From assembly GCA_024278175.1 (NCBI GenBank), contig JAJRTS010000003.1, positions 1 through 64,000 of the forward strand: a stretch of DNA of 64,000 bases. The letters run 5' to 3'. Below are positions 8,989-19,975 of the stretch, in pieces (positions within the stretch are counted from its first letter, which is position 1; each line of letters starts with the position of its first letter). A model generated the notes under the pieces. That model ran no database searches. It was not told the origin of the DNA and was given only the letters and a program-made list of their open reading frames with translations. The position numbers and the translations under genes were made by a program. The DNA comes from Gemmatimonadales bacterium. Its GTDB lineage: Bacteria; Gemmatimonadota; Glassbacteria; GWA2-58-10.

Positions 8989-11667
8989 CTACTTCTCCGC
9001 CTCAAGCGCGGCGTGGGCCGCCGCCAGCCGCGCGATCGGCACGCGATACGGCGAGCAGGAAACGTAGTTCATCCCGATCCGGGCGCAGAACTTGACGCTC
9101 CTGGACTCGCCACCGTGCTCGCCGCAGATACCGATCTTGAGATCCTTGCGGGTGCTGCGGCCCCTCTCGATACCCATCTGCACAAGCTGGCCGATGCCTT
9201 CCTGGTCCAGGACCTGGAACGGATCGTCTTCCAGCACGCCGGCGTCAACGTACTGGGGCAGGAACTTGCCCGCGTCGTCGCGGCTGTAGCCGAAACCCAT
9301 CTGGGTCAGGTCGTTGGTGCCGAAGCTGAAGAACTGGGCGTGCTCGGCAATCTTGTCGGCCACCAGGCAGGCGCGCGGAATCTCGATCATCGTGCCCACC
9401 AGGTAGTCCACCTCGATGCCCTGCTCCTCGAACACCTTTTTCGCCGTTTCGACAACGACCTCGCGCTGGTTGACAAACTCGCCCACCGTGCCGACCAGCG
9501 GAATCATCACCTCGGGAAGGCTGGCGATATTTTCTTTCTTGAGCTTGCAGGCGGCCTCGAAAATGGAGCGGGCCTGCATGGCGGAAATCTCAGGATAGAT
9601 CAGGCCCAGACGGCAGCCACGGTGCCCCAGCATCGGGTTGAACTCGTGGAGGCTGTCCACCTTGGCCTTGACCACCTCGGCGCTCACGCCCATCTCGTCG
9701 GCCATCTCCTGCTGGTTCGCTTCCTCGTGGGGCAGGAACTCGTGCAGGGGCGGGTCCAGCAGGCGGATCGTTACCGGCTTGCCGGCCATGGCCTTGAAGA
9801 TACCGTAGAAATCATCGCGCTGGTAGGGCAGCAACTTGGCCAGGGCGTGCTCACGGCCTTGCAGGTCGTCGGCCAGGATCATCTCGCGTACGGCCTTGAT
9901 CCGGTCGCCCTCGAAAAACATGTGCTCGGTGCGGCACAGGCCGATTCCCTCGGCGCCGAAGTCGAGAGCGACCCGGCTGTCCTTGGGGCTGTCGGCGTTG
10001 GTGCGCACGCCGATGGTGCGAATCTCATCGGCCCACGACATCAGCGTGCCGAAATCGCCGCTGAGCTTGGGGATAACCGTGGCCACCCGGCCGGTCATCA
10101 CCTCGCCCGCGCTGCCGTCGAGTGAAATCCAGTCGCCCTCGGCCACAACCGTGTCGCCGACCGTGAATTTCTTTTTCTTGTAGTCGATGCTGATGGCGCC
10201 GCAACCGGCCACGCAGCATTTGCCCATCCCACGGGCCACCACGGCGGCGTGGCTGGTCATTCCACCCTGCTGGGTCAGAATGCCCTGGGCCACGTCCATG
10301 CCGCCGATATCCTCGGGGCTGGTCTCGATCCGGACCAGGAGCACCTGCTCACCCCTGGCGGTCCACTCCTCGGCGTCTTCGCTGTGGAACACAACCCGGC
10401 CGGAAGCCGCGCCGGGGGAGGCAGGCAGGCCCAAGGCGATCACGTTCCTGACCGCCTTGGGATCGAAGGTGGGGTGCAGGAGCTGATCCAACTGCTCCGG
10501 ATCGATCCGGCTGACAGCGGTCTTCCTGTCGATCATGCCCTCGTCCACCATGTCCACGGCAATCTTGATCGCGGCGGCGGCGGTACGCTTGCCGGTGCGG
10601 GTCTGCAACATCCAGAGCTTGTTTTTCTGGATCGTGAACTCGATATCCTGCATGTCCTTGTAGTGCTTCTCGAGCTTGAGGTAGATTCCCTCGAGGGTCT
10701 TGTAGGCCTCGGGCATCACTTCCTCGAGCGTCACCTGGTCAGCGGAGGTCTTGCCGGCTTCGTTGACAGGCTGGGGAGTGCGGGTACCGGCCACCACGTC
10801 CTCGCCCTGGGCATTGATCAGGTACTCGCCGTAGAAACGGTTCTCGCCGGTGGCGGGATCGCGGGTGAACGCCACGCCCGTACCGGAGTCATCGCCCATG
10901 TTACCGTAGACCATGGCCTGCACGTTAACAGCGGTACCCCAGTCTGCGGGGATGCCGTTCAGCTTGCGGTAGCGGATAGCGCGCGCACCCATCCAGGAGC
11001 CGAACACGGCGTCGATGGCGCCCTGCAACTGTTCCCACGGGTCCTCGGGGAACTCCACGTTCAGCCGGTCCTTGATCAGTTTCTTGAACTCGGCCACCAG
11101 CTCCTTGAGGTCGCCAGCCGAGAGTTCAGTGTCGTCCTTAACGTTCAACTGCTTTTTCTTCGCCTTGAGCACGACCTCGAACGGGTCTTCCTCTTCCTTG
11201 CTTTCAGGCTTCATGCCCAGCACCACGTCGCCGTACATCTGCACGAAACGGCGGTAGCTGTCCCAGCCGAAACGCTCGTTGCCGCTCTGCCTGATCAGGC
11301 CGAGAACCGTAGTGTCGTTCAGGCCGAGGTTAAGCACGGTGTCCATCATACCGGGCATCGAAACCCGCGCGCCGGAGCGAACCGAAACCAGCAGAGGATT
11401 GTCCCGGTCGCCGAAGCTGGCGCTCATGCTCTTCTCCACGTTGGCCATCGCGTCGCGGATCTGGGTCTTGAGTTCGGGCGGATAATTGCGTTCCATCTTG
11501 TAATAGACCGTGCACATCTCAGTGGTGATAGTGAACCCGGCGGGCACGGGTACGCCGAGGTTGCTCATCTCGGCCAGGTTGGCTCCCTTGCCGCCCAGCA
11601 GGTTTTTCATGTCGGATTTACCATCGGCCTTGCCATCGCCGAAAGCATACACGTACTTAGCGCTCAT
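8989..11667 (-). CDS. ppdK: Pyruvate, phosphate dikinase
   Basis: [84 protein letters not shown]. Confidence 0.97.
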   Translation of the reverse strand: MSAKYVYAFGDGKADGKSDMKNLLGGKGANLAEMSNLGVPVPAGFTITTEMCTVYYKMERNYPPELKTQIRDAMANVEKSMSASFGDRDNPLLVSVRSGARVSMPGMMDTVLNLGLNDTTVLGLIRQSGNERFGWDSYRRFVQMYGDVVLGMKPESKEEEDPFEVVLKAKKKQLNVKDDTELSAGDLKELVAEFKKLIKDRLNVEFPEDPWEQLQGAIDAVFGSWMGARAIRYRKLNGIPADWGTAVNVQAMVYGNMGDDSGTGVAFTRDPATGENRFYGEYLINAQGEDVVAGTRTPQPVNEAGKTSADQVTLEEVMPEAYKTLEGIYLKLEKHYKDMQDIEFTIQKNKLWMLQTRTGKRTAAAAIKIAVDMVDEGMIDRKTAVSRIDPEQLDQLLHPTFDPKAVRNVIALGLPASPGAASGRVVFHSEDAEEWTARGEQVLLVRIETSPEDIGGMDVAQGILTQQGGMTSHAAVVARGMGKCCVAGCGAISIDYKKKKFTVGDTVVAEGDWISLDGSAGEVMTGRVATVIPKLSGDFGTLMSWADEIRTIGVRTNADSPKDSRVALDFGAEGIGLCRTEHMFFEGDRIKAVREMILADDLQGREHALAKLLPYQRDDFYGIFKAMAGKPVTIRLLDPPLHEFLPHEEANQQEMADEMGVSAEVVKAKVDSLHEFNPMLGHRGCRLGLIYPEISAMQARSIFEAACKLKKENIASLPEVMIPLVGTVGEFVNQREVVVETAKKVFEEQGIEVDYLVGTMIEIPRACLVADKIAEHAQFFSFGTNDLTQMGFGYSRDDAGKFLPQYVDAGVLEDDPFQVLDQEGIGQLVQMGIERGRSTRKDLKIGICGEHGGESRSVKFCARIGMNYVSCSPYRVPIARLAAAHAALEAEK

Positions 11668-11755
11668 CAGTTTCCTCCGAAACGTCTGTTGGTTATAAAA
11701 TTTTCATCCCGGATAATACAGCTTGGTGTTATGGCGAATCAGACAGCCGAACCGC

Positions 11756-13279
11756 TCAGGCTGTCCCATCATCGAGCAGCGAGGGTTGGAAATCCTCGTG
11801 CATCGTTTTCTGAAAGTTTTTCTCGAATGGAACCGCGTAGTTGCCGTTGAAACAGGCCTTGCAGTACTGGTCGCCGTCGAGAGCGCCCAGCGCATCGAGC
11901 CCTTGCTCGCTCAGGTAACCCAGGCTGTCGACACCCAGGTAGGTCTTTATCTCGTCAACCGTATGGCTGTTGCCGATCAATTCGCTGCGCGTGGGCATGT
12001 CGATCCCGTAGAAGCAGGGGAACTTGATCGGCGGGCTGGAAATCCGCATGTGGACTTCGCGTGCGCCGGCCTGACGGATCATTTTCATCAGGCGGCGGCT
12101 GGTGGTTCCACGTACTATCGAGTCGTCAACCACCACCACGCTGCGTCCCTTGAGCACGCTACGCACCGGGTTATACTTGATCCTGGTGTTGATATCGCGG
12201 ATGGACTGGCTGGGGTGGATGAACGTGCGACCCACGTAATGGTTGCGGATCAGCCCCAGTTCGAGCGCGATACCGCTCTCCTCGCTGAAACCCAGCGCCG
12301 CGGAGTTGCTGCTGTCCGGGACCGAAATAACAATATCGGCTCCCGGCACCGGGTGTTCCCGGGCCAGAACGCGTCCGAACAGGCGGCGAATCCGGTCCAC
12401 GTCGTAACCGAATACCTTCGAATCCGGGCGCGAGAAATAAATCAACTCGAAAATGCATTGCTGGGCCTGTTTGCTGGGGAACTGTTTGAACCCCCGGAGG
12501 CCTTTATCGTCGATCCTCACGACTTCTCCAGGCTCGACATCCCGCACGTACTCTGCGTTGATCAGATCAAGCGCGCAGGTCTCGCTGCTGACCACCCACC
12601 CCTCGCCCAACCGGCCGATTGACAGGGGACGGTAGCCGTAGGGGTCCCGGGCGGCATAGAGCGTATCGTTGATCAGCAGCACCAGGCAGTACGCGCCTTT
12701 GACGTGCACCAGCGCATCCGCGATTTTATCCACCGGGTCATCGAACGAACTGCGCGCGATCAGATGCAGGATCACTTCCGTATCGGTGGTGGACTGGAAA
12801 AGCGATCCCTGAACCTCCAGTTCCCGGCGCAGCTCACGCGTATTGACCAGGTTACCGTTATGGCCGATAGCGATAAAGCCGTCCTTGAAGGCGCTTGTCA
12901 GTGGCTGAACGTTGTAGCGGGAACCGCTGCCGGTGGTGCTGTAGCGGTTGTGGCCGATCGCAACCCGGCCCTTGAGGGATTCGAGCACCTGGGTGTCACT
13001 GAAAATATCGCTGACCAGACCGGTGTCGCGATGGACGTGGAACTGACTTCCATCGGCGGAGACAATCCCGGCGCTCTCCTGGCCTCTATGCTGAAGAGCG
13101 TACAGGCCGTAATAGGTCAGTTCGGCGGCGTTGGGAAGATTATATGCACCGAAAATTCCGCAATACTCCCTGAGCCGGTCCTTTTGAGAACGAGGACAAC
13201 CCCGACAACCACCCTTCACTGGTGTGACATCTTCCATCACGGATAAAACCCACCGGGCTGCAAAAGGATATATGCTCAC
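11756..13279 (-). CDS. purF: Amidophosphoribosyltransferase
   Basis: EYCGIFGAYN Ntn-type N-terminus; ALQHRGQESAGI; VVVVDDSIVRGTTSRRLMKMIRQAGAREVH PRPP loop. Confidence 0.96.
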   Translation of the reverse strand: MSIYPFAARWVLSVMEDVTPVKGGCRGCPRSQKDRLREYCGIFGAYNLPNAAELTYYGLYALQHRGQESAGIVSADGSQFHVHRDTGLVSDIFSDTQVLESLKGRVAIGHNRYSTTGSGSRYNVQPLTSAFKDGFIAIGHNGNLVNTRELRRELEVQGSLFQSTTDTEVILHLIARSSFDDPVDKIADALVHVKGAYCLVLLINDTLYAARDPYGYRPLSIGRLGEGWVVSSETCALDLINAEYVRDVEPGEVVRIDDKGLRGFKQFPSKQAQQCIFELIYFSRPDSKVFGYDVDRIRRLFGRVLAREHPVPGADIVISVPDSSNSAALGFSEESGIALELGLIRNHYVGRTFIHPSQSIRDINTRIKYNPVRSVLKGRSVVVVDDSIVRGTTSRRLMKMIRQAGAREVHMRISSPPIKFPCFYGIDMPTRSELIGNSHTVDEIKTYLGVDSLGYLSEQGLDALGALDGDQYCKACFNGNYAVPFEKNFQKTMHEDFQPSLLDDGTA

Positions 13280-13657
13280 ACCGCCTTGCCAGGCGGCAGT
13301 TTGCCAACGAATAATCTTCAGCCCGCATCATTCACAAAAATATCGCCCCATTTTAATAACTTCCGGCCATGAAGCGAGTTAACACGGAATTGCGTTGTCC
13401 GTAGAAAACGGTTTTTTATGCCAAAGAAAACAAGCCTGCACTTATTTTCCCTTCGGCTCGCCTGCTTTGTCCGAAAATAGCGGCCTCAATGACGTGGATT
13501 GCGACAGTGGCGGCAACCGCGGCGCCACTGCTTCCTTGCTTTTGCAACAAATCAGGCTTCGTGAATAATACGGGTTTAGACTTGTAAAATACAAAAAACC
13601 ACATGTTTGGGCAAGGGGTTTGTTTCCTGTGACCAGCGCTGCGGTAACACGGCCGCG

Positions 13658-14398
13658 TCAGCCCGAATTCTTATCCGGCAAGTGGCTGACCGCGCCCAGA
13701 AGGATAGCGCGGAGCATCCCCCAGCTGGCGTAGATGAATGCGAAGGGGAACAGCAGGGTTTTCCAGAAGTAGACCATACTAAACATAAAAACGGCGCCGG
13801 CCAGCAGGCCAAACTTCCCGCCAATCGTGCCCAGGTTGATCCGCGGTGCAACGGGATACTCCACGTTGCTGACCATCAGCCCGGCCAGAATCAGCATCAT
13901 CGATACAAGAAAACGGCTGTAATTCACATCGAAGAAAAGAGCGTTGAACAGCGGGCCGCTGCTGAACGGGACAAAACTGATCAGGCAGCCCGCGGCCATC
14001 GGTATCGGCAGGCCCTTGAACTTGCGCTTGCCTGCGCCGGTGGCTTCAACGTTGAACCGCGCCAGCCTCAGCGCACCGCAGAGCAGGAACAGGAAGCTGA
14101 TCAGCCAGGACCATTCTCCCCGGCCGGAGAGGAAGAAGTGGTACATGATAATCCCGGGGGCGATCCCGAACGAGGAGAGGTCGGCCAGGGAGTCCAGCTC
14201 CATCCCGAAACGGCTTTCCGTATTGCTGAAAAAAGCCACCTTACCGTCGATAAAATCCAGCAGTCCGGCAAGGACGATCAACCAGCAGGCAAATTCAATA
14301 TCGCCGCGGGTAGCGGAAATTATCGCAAAAAAACCGCAGAAGATATTGCCGGCGGTAAACGCGCTGGGCAGGATCATGCCCTTGTTCGATATTTTCAT
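13658..14398 (-). CDS. pssA: CDP-diacylglycerol-serine O-phosphatidyltransferase
   Basis: CDP-alcohol phosphatidyltransferase-type polytopic protein (LLDFIDGKVAFFSNTESRFGMELDSLADLSSFGIAPG); overlaps psd by 4 bp. Confidence 0.92.
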   Translation of the reverse strand: MKISNKGMILPSAFTAGNIFCGFFAIISATRGDIEFACWLIVLAGLLDFIDGKVAFFSNTESRFGMELDSLADLSSFGIAPGIIMYHFFLSGRGEWSWLISFLFLLCGALRLARFNVEATGAGKRKFKGLPIPMAAGCLISFVPFSSGPLFNALFFDVNYSRFLVSMMLILAGLMVSNVEYPVAPRINLGTIGGKFGLLAGAVFMFSMVYFWKTLLFPFAFIYASWGMLRAILLGAVSHLPDKNSG

Positions 14399-15075
14399 TT
14401 ATACTCCGCCAGTACGGTTTCTCCTGCTTTTACCCTGTCACCTTCGCCTACTTTCCAAACAGCAGTGTCGGCAGGGAGGAACACTTCGACCCGGCTGCCG
14501 AAGCGGATCATCCCGAATCGCTCTCCGGCTGCAAGGCTGTCACCCGGCTCAACCCGGCAGACGATCCGCCGGGCGATCAGTCCGGCGATCTGACGCACCA
14601 GCACCTTGCCGCGCCCTGCGGACTCGAACCCGATTGTCATCGCCTCGTTGCCCTTGCTGGCCTTGTCCAGGCTGGCGTTGAAAAACTTACCCGGACGGTA
14701 GCTGCGGTAGCCCACCACGCCGGCGAGCGGGGCGCGATTGACATGGACGTCAAAAACGTTCATGAAGATACTCAGCTTTTCGGCCGGTCCGTTCAGGTAT
14801 TGCGCCTGCTCCACCTGTTCAATAGCCAGCACCAGCCCATCGGCGGGGCTGATCAGCAGCTTATCGCCGGCGGGTGTTTCGCGCTGCGGGTCACGGAAGA
14901 AATAGAGGCTGAACACTGTCAGCAGCACGAACAGCATGGCCACTGCCAGCAGGACGCTCCTGAGCCATGAAGGCAGGGCGCCGCAGTAAGCGCCGAACAG
15001 CGCTGCCGCCAGAAACAGAACATGTCCGCCGACAAACGAAAGAATAATAGGAATGCCTTCCCGGGCAATGGGCAT
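14395..15075 (-). CDS. psd: Phosphatidylserine decarboxylase proenzyme (short form)
   Basis: KLSIFMNVFDVHVNRAPLAGVV; C-terminal RFGSRVEVFLP self-cleavage context; precedes pssA. Confidence 0.92.
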   Translation of the reverse strand: MPIAREGIPIILSFVGGHVLFLAAALFGAYCGALPSWLRSVLLAVAMLFVLLTVFSLYFFRDPQRETPAGDKLLISPADGLVLAIEQVEQAQYLNGPAEKLSIFMNVFDVHVNRAPLAGVVGYRSYRPGKFFNASLDKASKGNEAMTIGFESAGRGKVLVRQIAGLIARRIVCRVEPGDSLAAGERFGMIRFGSRVEVFLPADTAVWKVGEGDRVKAGETVLAEYK

Positions 15076-15090
15076 ATCGGTAAAGTGTCC

Positions 15091-15996
15091 TTATTTAACT
15101 TCGTCGCCGGTGATCATCCTGAAAGCCTTGCGATACAAATCGCTCATGTAGTCTACCACCTCAGCGGGCAACTCCGGGGCGGGCGGGGTTTTGTCCCACT
15201 TGCCTTCATCGGTCAGCTTCTGCAGCCAGTCGCGCAGAGGCTGCTTGTCGAAACCCTGCTGGTCCTTGCCCGGCTCGTACTCGTCGATCATCCAGAACCG
15301 GCTGCTGTCGGGCGTGAAAATCTCGTCGATCAGCATCAGATGCCCGTCCAGCAGGCCGAACTCGAACTTGGTGTCCGCGATCAACATCCCGCGCGTGGCG
15401 GCATAGTCGGAAGCCTTTTTAAACAGGGCGAAAGAGGTCTCGATGATGCTCTCCGAGAGCCCCCGGCCGATCATGTTTTTCATCCTGCCGATCGAGATGT
15501 TCTCGTCGTGGCCGCTCTCGGCTTTGATCGCGGGGGTGAACATCGGCGTATCCAGCTTCTGGCTCTTGACCATGCCGGCAGGCATCTTCACCTCGGCCAC
15601 AGTGCCGCGCTCGGTGTACTCGCTCCAGGCGCTGCCGGCCACGTAGGCGCGCACAACGCACTCCACCGGGATAGTCTCGGTCCTGGTGGCCAGCAGGCTG
15701 CGGCCCTCGAGCACCTGCTCATGGCCGGCCAGCCCGGGCAGTTTTTTTACCATCTCGGCCACGTCGGTGGTGACCACGTGGTTGCGGACGATATCTTTCG
15801 TCATCTCGAACCAGAACGAACTGACCTGATTGAGCACTTTACCCTTATCCGGTATCCCGCCGGGCATCACCACGTCGAACGCGCTGATACGGTCGGTGAC
15901 CACCAGCAGAAGGTAGTCGTCAAGCTCGTAGCAGTCGCGCACCTTACCCCGGCGAAAAGTGCCTACACCGAGATCCGTCTCTCTGATTATATCCAT
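15091..15996 (-). CDS. purC: Phosphoribosylaminoimidazole-succinocarboxamide synthase
   Basis: GKVRDCYELDDYLLLVVTDRISAFDVVMPGGIPDKGKVLNQ; ECVVRAYVAGSAWSEY. Confidence 0.95.
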   Translation of the reverse strand: MDIIRETDLGVGTFRRGKVRDCYELDDYLLLVVTDRISAFDVVMPGGIPDKGKVLNQVSSFWFEMTKDIVRNHVVTTDVAEMVKKLPGLAGHEQVLEGRSLLATRTETIPVECVVRAYVAGSAWSEYTERGTVAEVKMPAGMVKSQKLDTPMFTPAIKAESGHDENISIGRMKNMIGRGLSESIIETSFALFKKASDYAATRGMLIADTKFEFGLLDGHLMLIDEIFTPDSSRFWMIDEYEPGKDQQGFDKQPLRDWLQKLTDEGKWDKTPPAPELPAEVVDYMSDLYRKAFRMITGDEVK

Positions 15997-16100
15997 TGCA
16001 AATCCCCTCTATACAATCTGATATGTGTGTCATATCAAGTTATACTGTAATTAATCAGCGGATGAAGTTCAGCCTCGTTCCCGCAGCCACCGCGCCTCCT

Positions 16101-17402
16101 TCAGTCCAGCAGGCCCACCCGGCCGAAGATGTAATCGACATTGCGGGTGTGGGTCTCGATGCTGAACAGTTCCTCCAGCTCGGCGGCGGAAAGCAGAGCC
16201 GTGACCTCGCTGTCGGCCTTGAGCGTGTCCAGAAAGTCAAGCTCCTCTTTCCAGACCTTCATGGCGTTGCGCTGCACCACCCGGTAGCCGTCCTCGCGGC
16301 TCATCCCTTTCTCGGCCAGGGCAATCAGCACCCGCTGGGAGTAGATCAGTCCGTGCAGGCGGTTCAGGTTTTTCTCCATGTTTTCCGGGTAGACCAGCAG
16401 CTTGTCCACCAGAGAGCCGAACTTGCGCAGCATGTAGAGCACGGTCATCGTGCTGTCGGGCAGGATAACCCGTTCCACGCTGCTGTGGCTGATATCGCGC
16501 TCGTGCCACAGCGCCTGGTTCTCCAGCGCCGCCAGGCTGTTGCCGCGCACCAACCTGGCCATGCCGCTCAGGCGCTCGCAGATAATCGGGTTACGCTTGT
16601 GGGGCATGGCGCTGGAACCTTTCTGCCCCTTGCTGAAAAACTCCTCGGCCTCCAGCACCTCGGTGCGCTGAAGGTGTCTGATCTCGACAGCGAATTTTTC
16701 GATGGAGCCGGCCAGCACGGCCAGGGCGGTCATGTACTGGGCGTGGACGTCGCGCTGGACGATCTGGTTGCTGGTCCTGGCGGCCTGGAGGTCCAGTTTC
16801 TCGCAGACGTAGAGTTCCACCTGCGGGTCAAGATGGGCGAACGTACCCACGGCGCCGCTGAGCTTGCCGGTTGCGGCCACTTTAACCGCCGCGGCGAACT
16901 GGCTGCGGCGGCGGGTGAGCTCATCGTACCACAGCGCCAGCTTCAGCCCGAACGTAACCGGCTCGGCGTGAATCCCGTGGCTGCGGCCCATCATCAGCGT
17001 GTCCTTGTGCTCCAGGGCGCGTTTTTTTACAGCGGGAAGCACTTTCTCATCGAGCTCGCTCAGGATTAACTCGCCAGCCTGTTTCATCTGCAACGCCAGG
17101 GCGGTGTCGAGCAGGTCGCTGGAGGTCATCCCCAAGTGGATATAGCGCGCGTCGGGGCCCACGTACTCGGCCACGTTGGTCAGGAACGCGATCACGTCGT
17201 GCTTGACCTCTTCCTCGATCTCCAGGATTCGCCCGGTATCAAACGCGGCTTTTTCGCGGATGGTTTTAACCGCGGACTCGGGCACGCGGCCCAGAGTAGC
17301 CAGGGCCTCGCAGGCCAGGATTTCGATCTCCAGCCAGTGGCCGAAGCGGGCCTCATCGCTCCAGAGGGCTTCCATCTCGGGCAAAGAATAGCGTGGTATC
17401 AT
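16101..17402 (-). CDS. purB: Adenylosuccinate lyase
   Basis: GSSAMPHKRNPIICERLSGMAR signature; start at MIPRYSLPEMEALW rather than the longer ORF start 17558. Confidence 0.95.
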   Translation of the reverse strand: MIPRYSLPEMEALWSDEARFGHWLEIEILACEALATLGRVPESAVKTIREKAAFDTGRILEIEEEVKHDVIAFLTNVAEYVGPDARYIHLGMTSSDLLDTALALQMKQAGELILSELDEKVLPAVKKRALEHKDTLMMGRSHGIHAEPVTFGLKLALWYDELTRRRSQFAAAVKVAATGKLSGAVGTFAHLDPQVELYVCEKLDLQAARTSNQIVQRDVHAQYMTALAVLAGSIEKFAVEIRHLQRTEVLEAEEFFSKGQKGSSAMPHKRNPIICERLSGMARLVRGNSLAALENQALWHERDISHSSVERVILPDSTMTVLYMLRKFGSLVDKLLVYPENMEKNLNRLHGLIYSQRVLIALAEKGMSREDGYRVVQRNAMKVWKEELDFLDTLKADSEVTALLSAAELEELFSIETHTRNVDYIFGRVGLLD

Positions 17403-17523
17403 CGGCGCCTGTTTTCTTCCATGATAGTGTTTCTTAAAGATTAACCGCACAAGTGTGAGAGGGGAAAATAATAGCCGCCACGAGCTATCGCAATTCAAAT
17501 CGAATTTTTTTACCTGGGGGCTT

Positions 17524-19101
17524 CTACCGGGTAATATAGCGCCGGATACTGCGACCATCGCGCTCGATGTAGAGCACAGCGCCCCGGCTGCGCTGGAAAC
17601 GCTCCAGCAGCGTAACGGCCTGCTGCGCCGATGTGATCGGAATGTCGTTGATCCGGTAGAGGATATCGTAGCGCAGCAGACGGCCCTGGCGCTCCAGCGC
17701 GCTGTCGTCTATCTCCACCACCACCGCGCCGGCGGTGGAACGCGCCTCGAGCTGACTGCGCACCTCGCGGGTCAGGTCCACCAGCGAGAAGCCCATGCCC
17801 GTATCGTGTCGCTCCATTTTTTCGGTGGGCAGTTCCGCGGGCGTGATCGTTACCGTAAACTCGGAGCCGGGACGGCGCAGACCCAGCCGCACCGGGGAAT
17901 CGACCCTGATGTCCAGTTGTTCACCGGTCCAGTCGTCGAGCGAGCGCAACACCTTGCCGTTTATAGAGGTTATCACGTCGCCGGACTGAATGCCGCCGCT
18001 GGTCTCGGCCGGAGAGAAATCCTGAATGTGGGCGACTACCACGCCGCCGATACGCTCGCCGGAGCCGAAACCCAGGCCGGAGAGCAGGTCGGGGGTGAGT
18101 TGCTGCACCTTGAGGCCAAGCCAGGGATGACGCACCTTGCCGCCACGGATCAGGTCCTCGGCGATCCGCACCGCGCGGTTGATCGGGATGGCGAACCCCA
18201 TGCCAACGCTGCCGCCGCTGGGAGAGAAGATAAACGTGTTGATCCCGATCACCTCGCCCAGGGCGTTGGCCAGCGGTCCACCGCTGTTGCCGGGGTTGAT
18301 CGCGGCGTCGGTCTGGATCATGTTGGCGTAAACCTGGCCGCTCTTGTTACGCTCGCGGACAATGTCGCGGCCGATAGCGGAGATCACGCCGACAGTCACC
18401 GTGGGCTGGGGGTCGTCAAGCAGCAGGCCGAACGGCGAGCCGATCGCGATCACCCATTCGCCCAGCAGCAGGTCGTCGCTGTCGCCAAGCCGGACGGCGG
18501 GCAACTTGTCCCGGCCCGGGTCGATCTTGAGCAGGGCCACGTCGGAGTTGCCGTCCAGGCCGACTATCTCCGCCTCGTACTCGGTCCCGTCGCTGGTACT
18601 CACCGTGATCTGCGTCCCGTCGTGAACCACGTGGTCGTTAGTCAGGATATAGCCGCGGGAGTTGATGACGAACCCGGAGCCGATATTCTGCACGGTGCGC
18701 TGCCGGGGGATATAGAAGTTGCCGAACCAGTCGCGGTAGGCGGTGCGGACAACCTCGGTCTGCTTCACGTTGACACTCACCACCGAGGCGGCCACCTGCT
18801 CGCTGGCGGTTACTATCGCGTTGCGGCGGCCCCTGGTCAGGTCCTGCCCGATACTGTCCAGCCCATCGCCCCCCGGGGGCATGGCAGGATCGGTCCGCGC
18901 CCACAGCGCACCGGAATTTTTTACAGATTGCCATGCCGGTTTTTTTACCGGGGGGGCAGGTGCTTCCACGCTGGAGCCGGAGTCCGCACTGGCTGTAATT
19001 CCGGCAGCCGGGCGGCCTGCTGACTCGCGCCTGCCAAAATAAAGTAACGCCACGGATATCAATGCAATAGCCAGTGTTATTTTAAACAGTACTTTAAGCA
19101 T
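17524..19101 (-). CDS. HtrA/DegP-like membrane-anchored serine protease with PDZ domains
   Basis: GYILTNDHVV, DVALLKID, GNSGGPLAN catalytic motifs; N-terminal TM; two PDZ-like regions. Confidence 0.92.
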   Translation of the reverse strand: MLKVLFKITLAIALISVALLYFGRRESAGRPAAGITASADSGSSVEAPAPPVKKPAWQSVKNSGALWARTDPAMPPGGDGLDSIGQDLTRGRRNAIVTASEQVAASVVSVNVKQTEVVRTAYRDWFGNFYIPRQRTVQNIGSGFVINSRGYILTNDHVVHDGTQITVSTSDGTEYEAEIVGLDGNSDVALLKIDPGRDKLPAVRLGDSDDLLLGEWVIAIGSPFGLLLDDPQPTVTVGVISAIGRDIVRERNKSGQVYANMIQTDAAINPGNSGGPLANALGEVIGINTFIFSPSGGSVGMGFAIPINRAVRIAEDLIRGGKVRHPWLGLKVQQLTPDLLSGLGFGSGERIGGVVVAHIQDFSPAETSGGIQSGDVITSINGKVLRSLDDWTGEQLDIRVDSPVRLGLRRPGSEFTVTITPAELPTEKMERHDTGMGFSLVDLTREVRSQLEARSTAGAVVVEIDDSALERQGRLLRYDILYRINDIPITSAQQAVTLLERFQRSRGAVLYIERDGRSIRRYITR

Positions 19102-19136
19102 CGCACGTTCCCCTCACGTCTGTTCCGCCGCCTGGT

Positions 19137-19949
19137 TTAAACCGCTGTTGTCTCGTAGTGTACCTTAATCATGGTTAATCCACATGCCGGAGCGGGCACG
19201 GCACTTTTCCAGCGTCCCGGTTGCTCCAGCGCCCGGCCGAACTCGCTAAGCGGCGTCCTGCCATCGGCCACGGCCAGCATTGCCCCGCAGAGCATCCGCA
19301 CCATCGAACGCAGGAACCTGTCACCCTTTACCTCAAAATATAACGTGCCGTTGCCGGTAGTCCAATGGGCATCGAAAATAGTGCAGAGGTGGTTATCCCG
19401 GTGGCCTTCCTGCTTGCTGAACGTAAAAAAATCGTGGCATCCGCGGACCAGCGCGCAGCAGCTCTCCAGCAGGGCCGGCTCCACGTCAGTCTTGCGCAGC
19501 CAGTGTGTGCGCATCAGCAAGGGAGCTTCGGGGAGGCCCGGCCCGGCGATACTGTAGCGGTAGATCTTCCACACCGCGCCGTAGCGGGCGTGGAAGTCGG
19601 GATCGGCCACTCGCACGTCCCCGACCCTGATCGAGCGGGGCAGCAGGGCGTTAAGCGCGCGCTCAAACTGCTCCGGCTCCAACCGGCCTGCCGTGTCGAA
19701 ATGCGCCACCTGCCCGCTAGCGTGCACACCGGCGTCCGTGCGGCCCGCGCCGATGACCCTTATTTGCTCCCCGGTGATCCGCCGCAGCGCTTGCTCCAGC
19801 TCCCCCTGGACCGTGGGCACGGCAGGCTGCAACTGCCAACCGGCATAGTCGGTCCCATCGTAAGAGACTCTCATCCGCAGCCGCCGGCTTGTTTGGTTTT
19901 GTTCCGCCGGGGTTTTTTGCTGGTTTTTTGGAGAAGTGCTGTCGATCAT
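19137..19949 (-). CDS. truA: tRNA pseudouridine(38-40) synthase
   Basis: VSYDGTDYAGWQLQP; IGAGRTDAGVHASGQVAHFD. Confidence 0.95.
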   Translation of the reverse strand: MIDSTSPKNQQKTPAEQNQTSRRLRMRVSYDGTDYAGWQLQPAVPTVQGELEQALRRITGEQIRVIGAGRTDAGVHASGQVAHFDTAGRLEPEQFERALNALLPRSIRVGDVRVADPDFHARYGAVWKIYRYSIAGPGLPEAPLLMRTHWLRKTDVEPALLESCCALVRGCHDFFTFSKQEGHRDNHLCTIFDAHWTTGNGTLYFEVKGDRFLRSMVRMLCGAMLAVADGRTPLSEFGRALEQPGRWKSAVPAPACGLTMIKVHYETTAV

Positions 19950-19975
19950 CGAGTTATCAGGCTCAGGTAGAAATT

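Noticed and set aside
10249-11850. 533-aa plus-strand ORF opposite ppdK
   Set aside because: Shadow ORF of a clearly conserved ppdK reading frame.
17455-19023. 522-aa plus-strand ORF opposite the DegP-like gene
   Set aside because: Shadow ORF; the minus strand has intact protease motifs.
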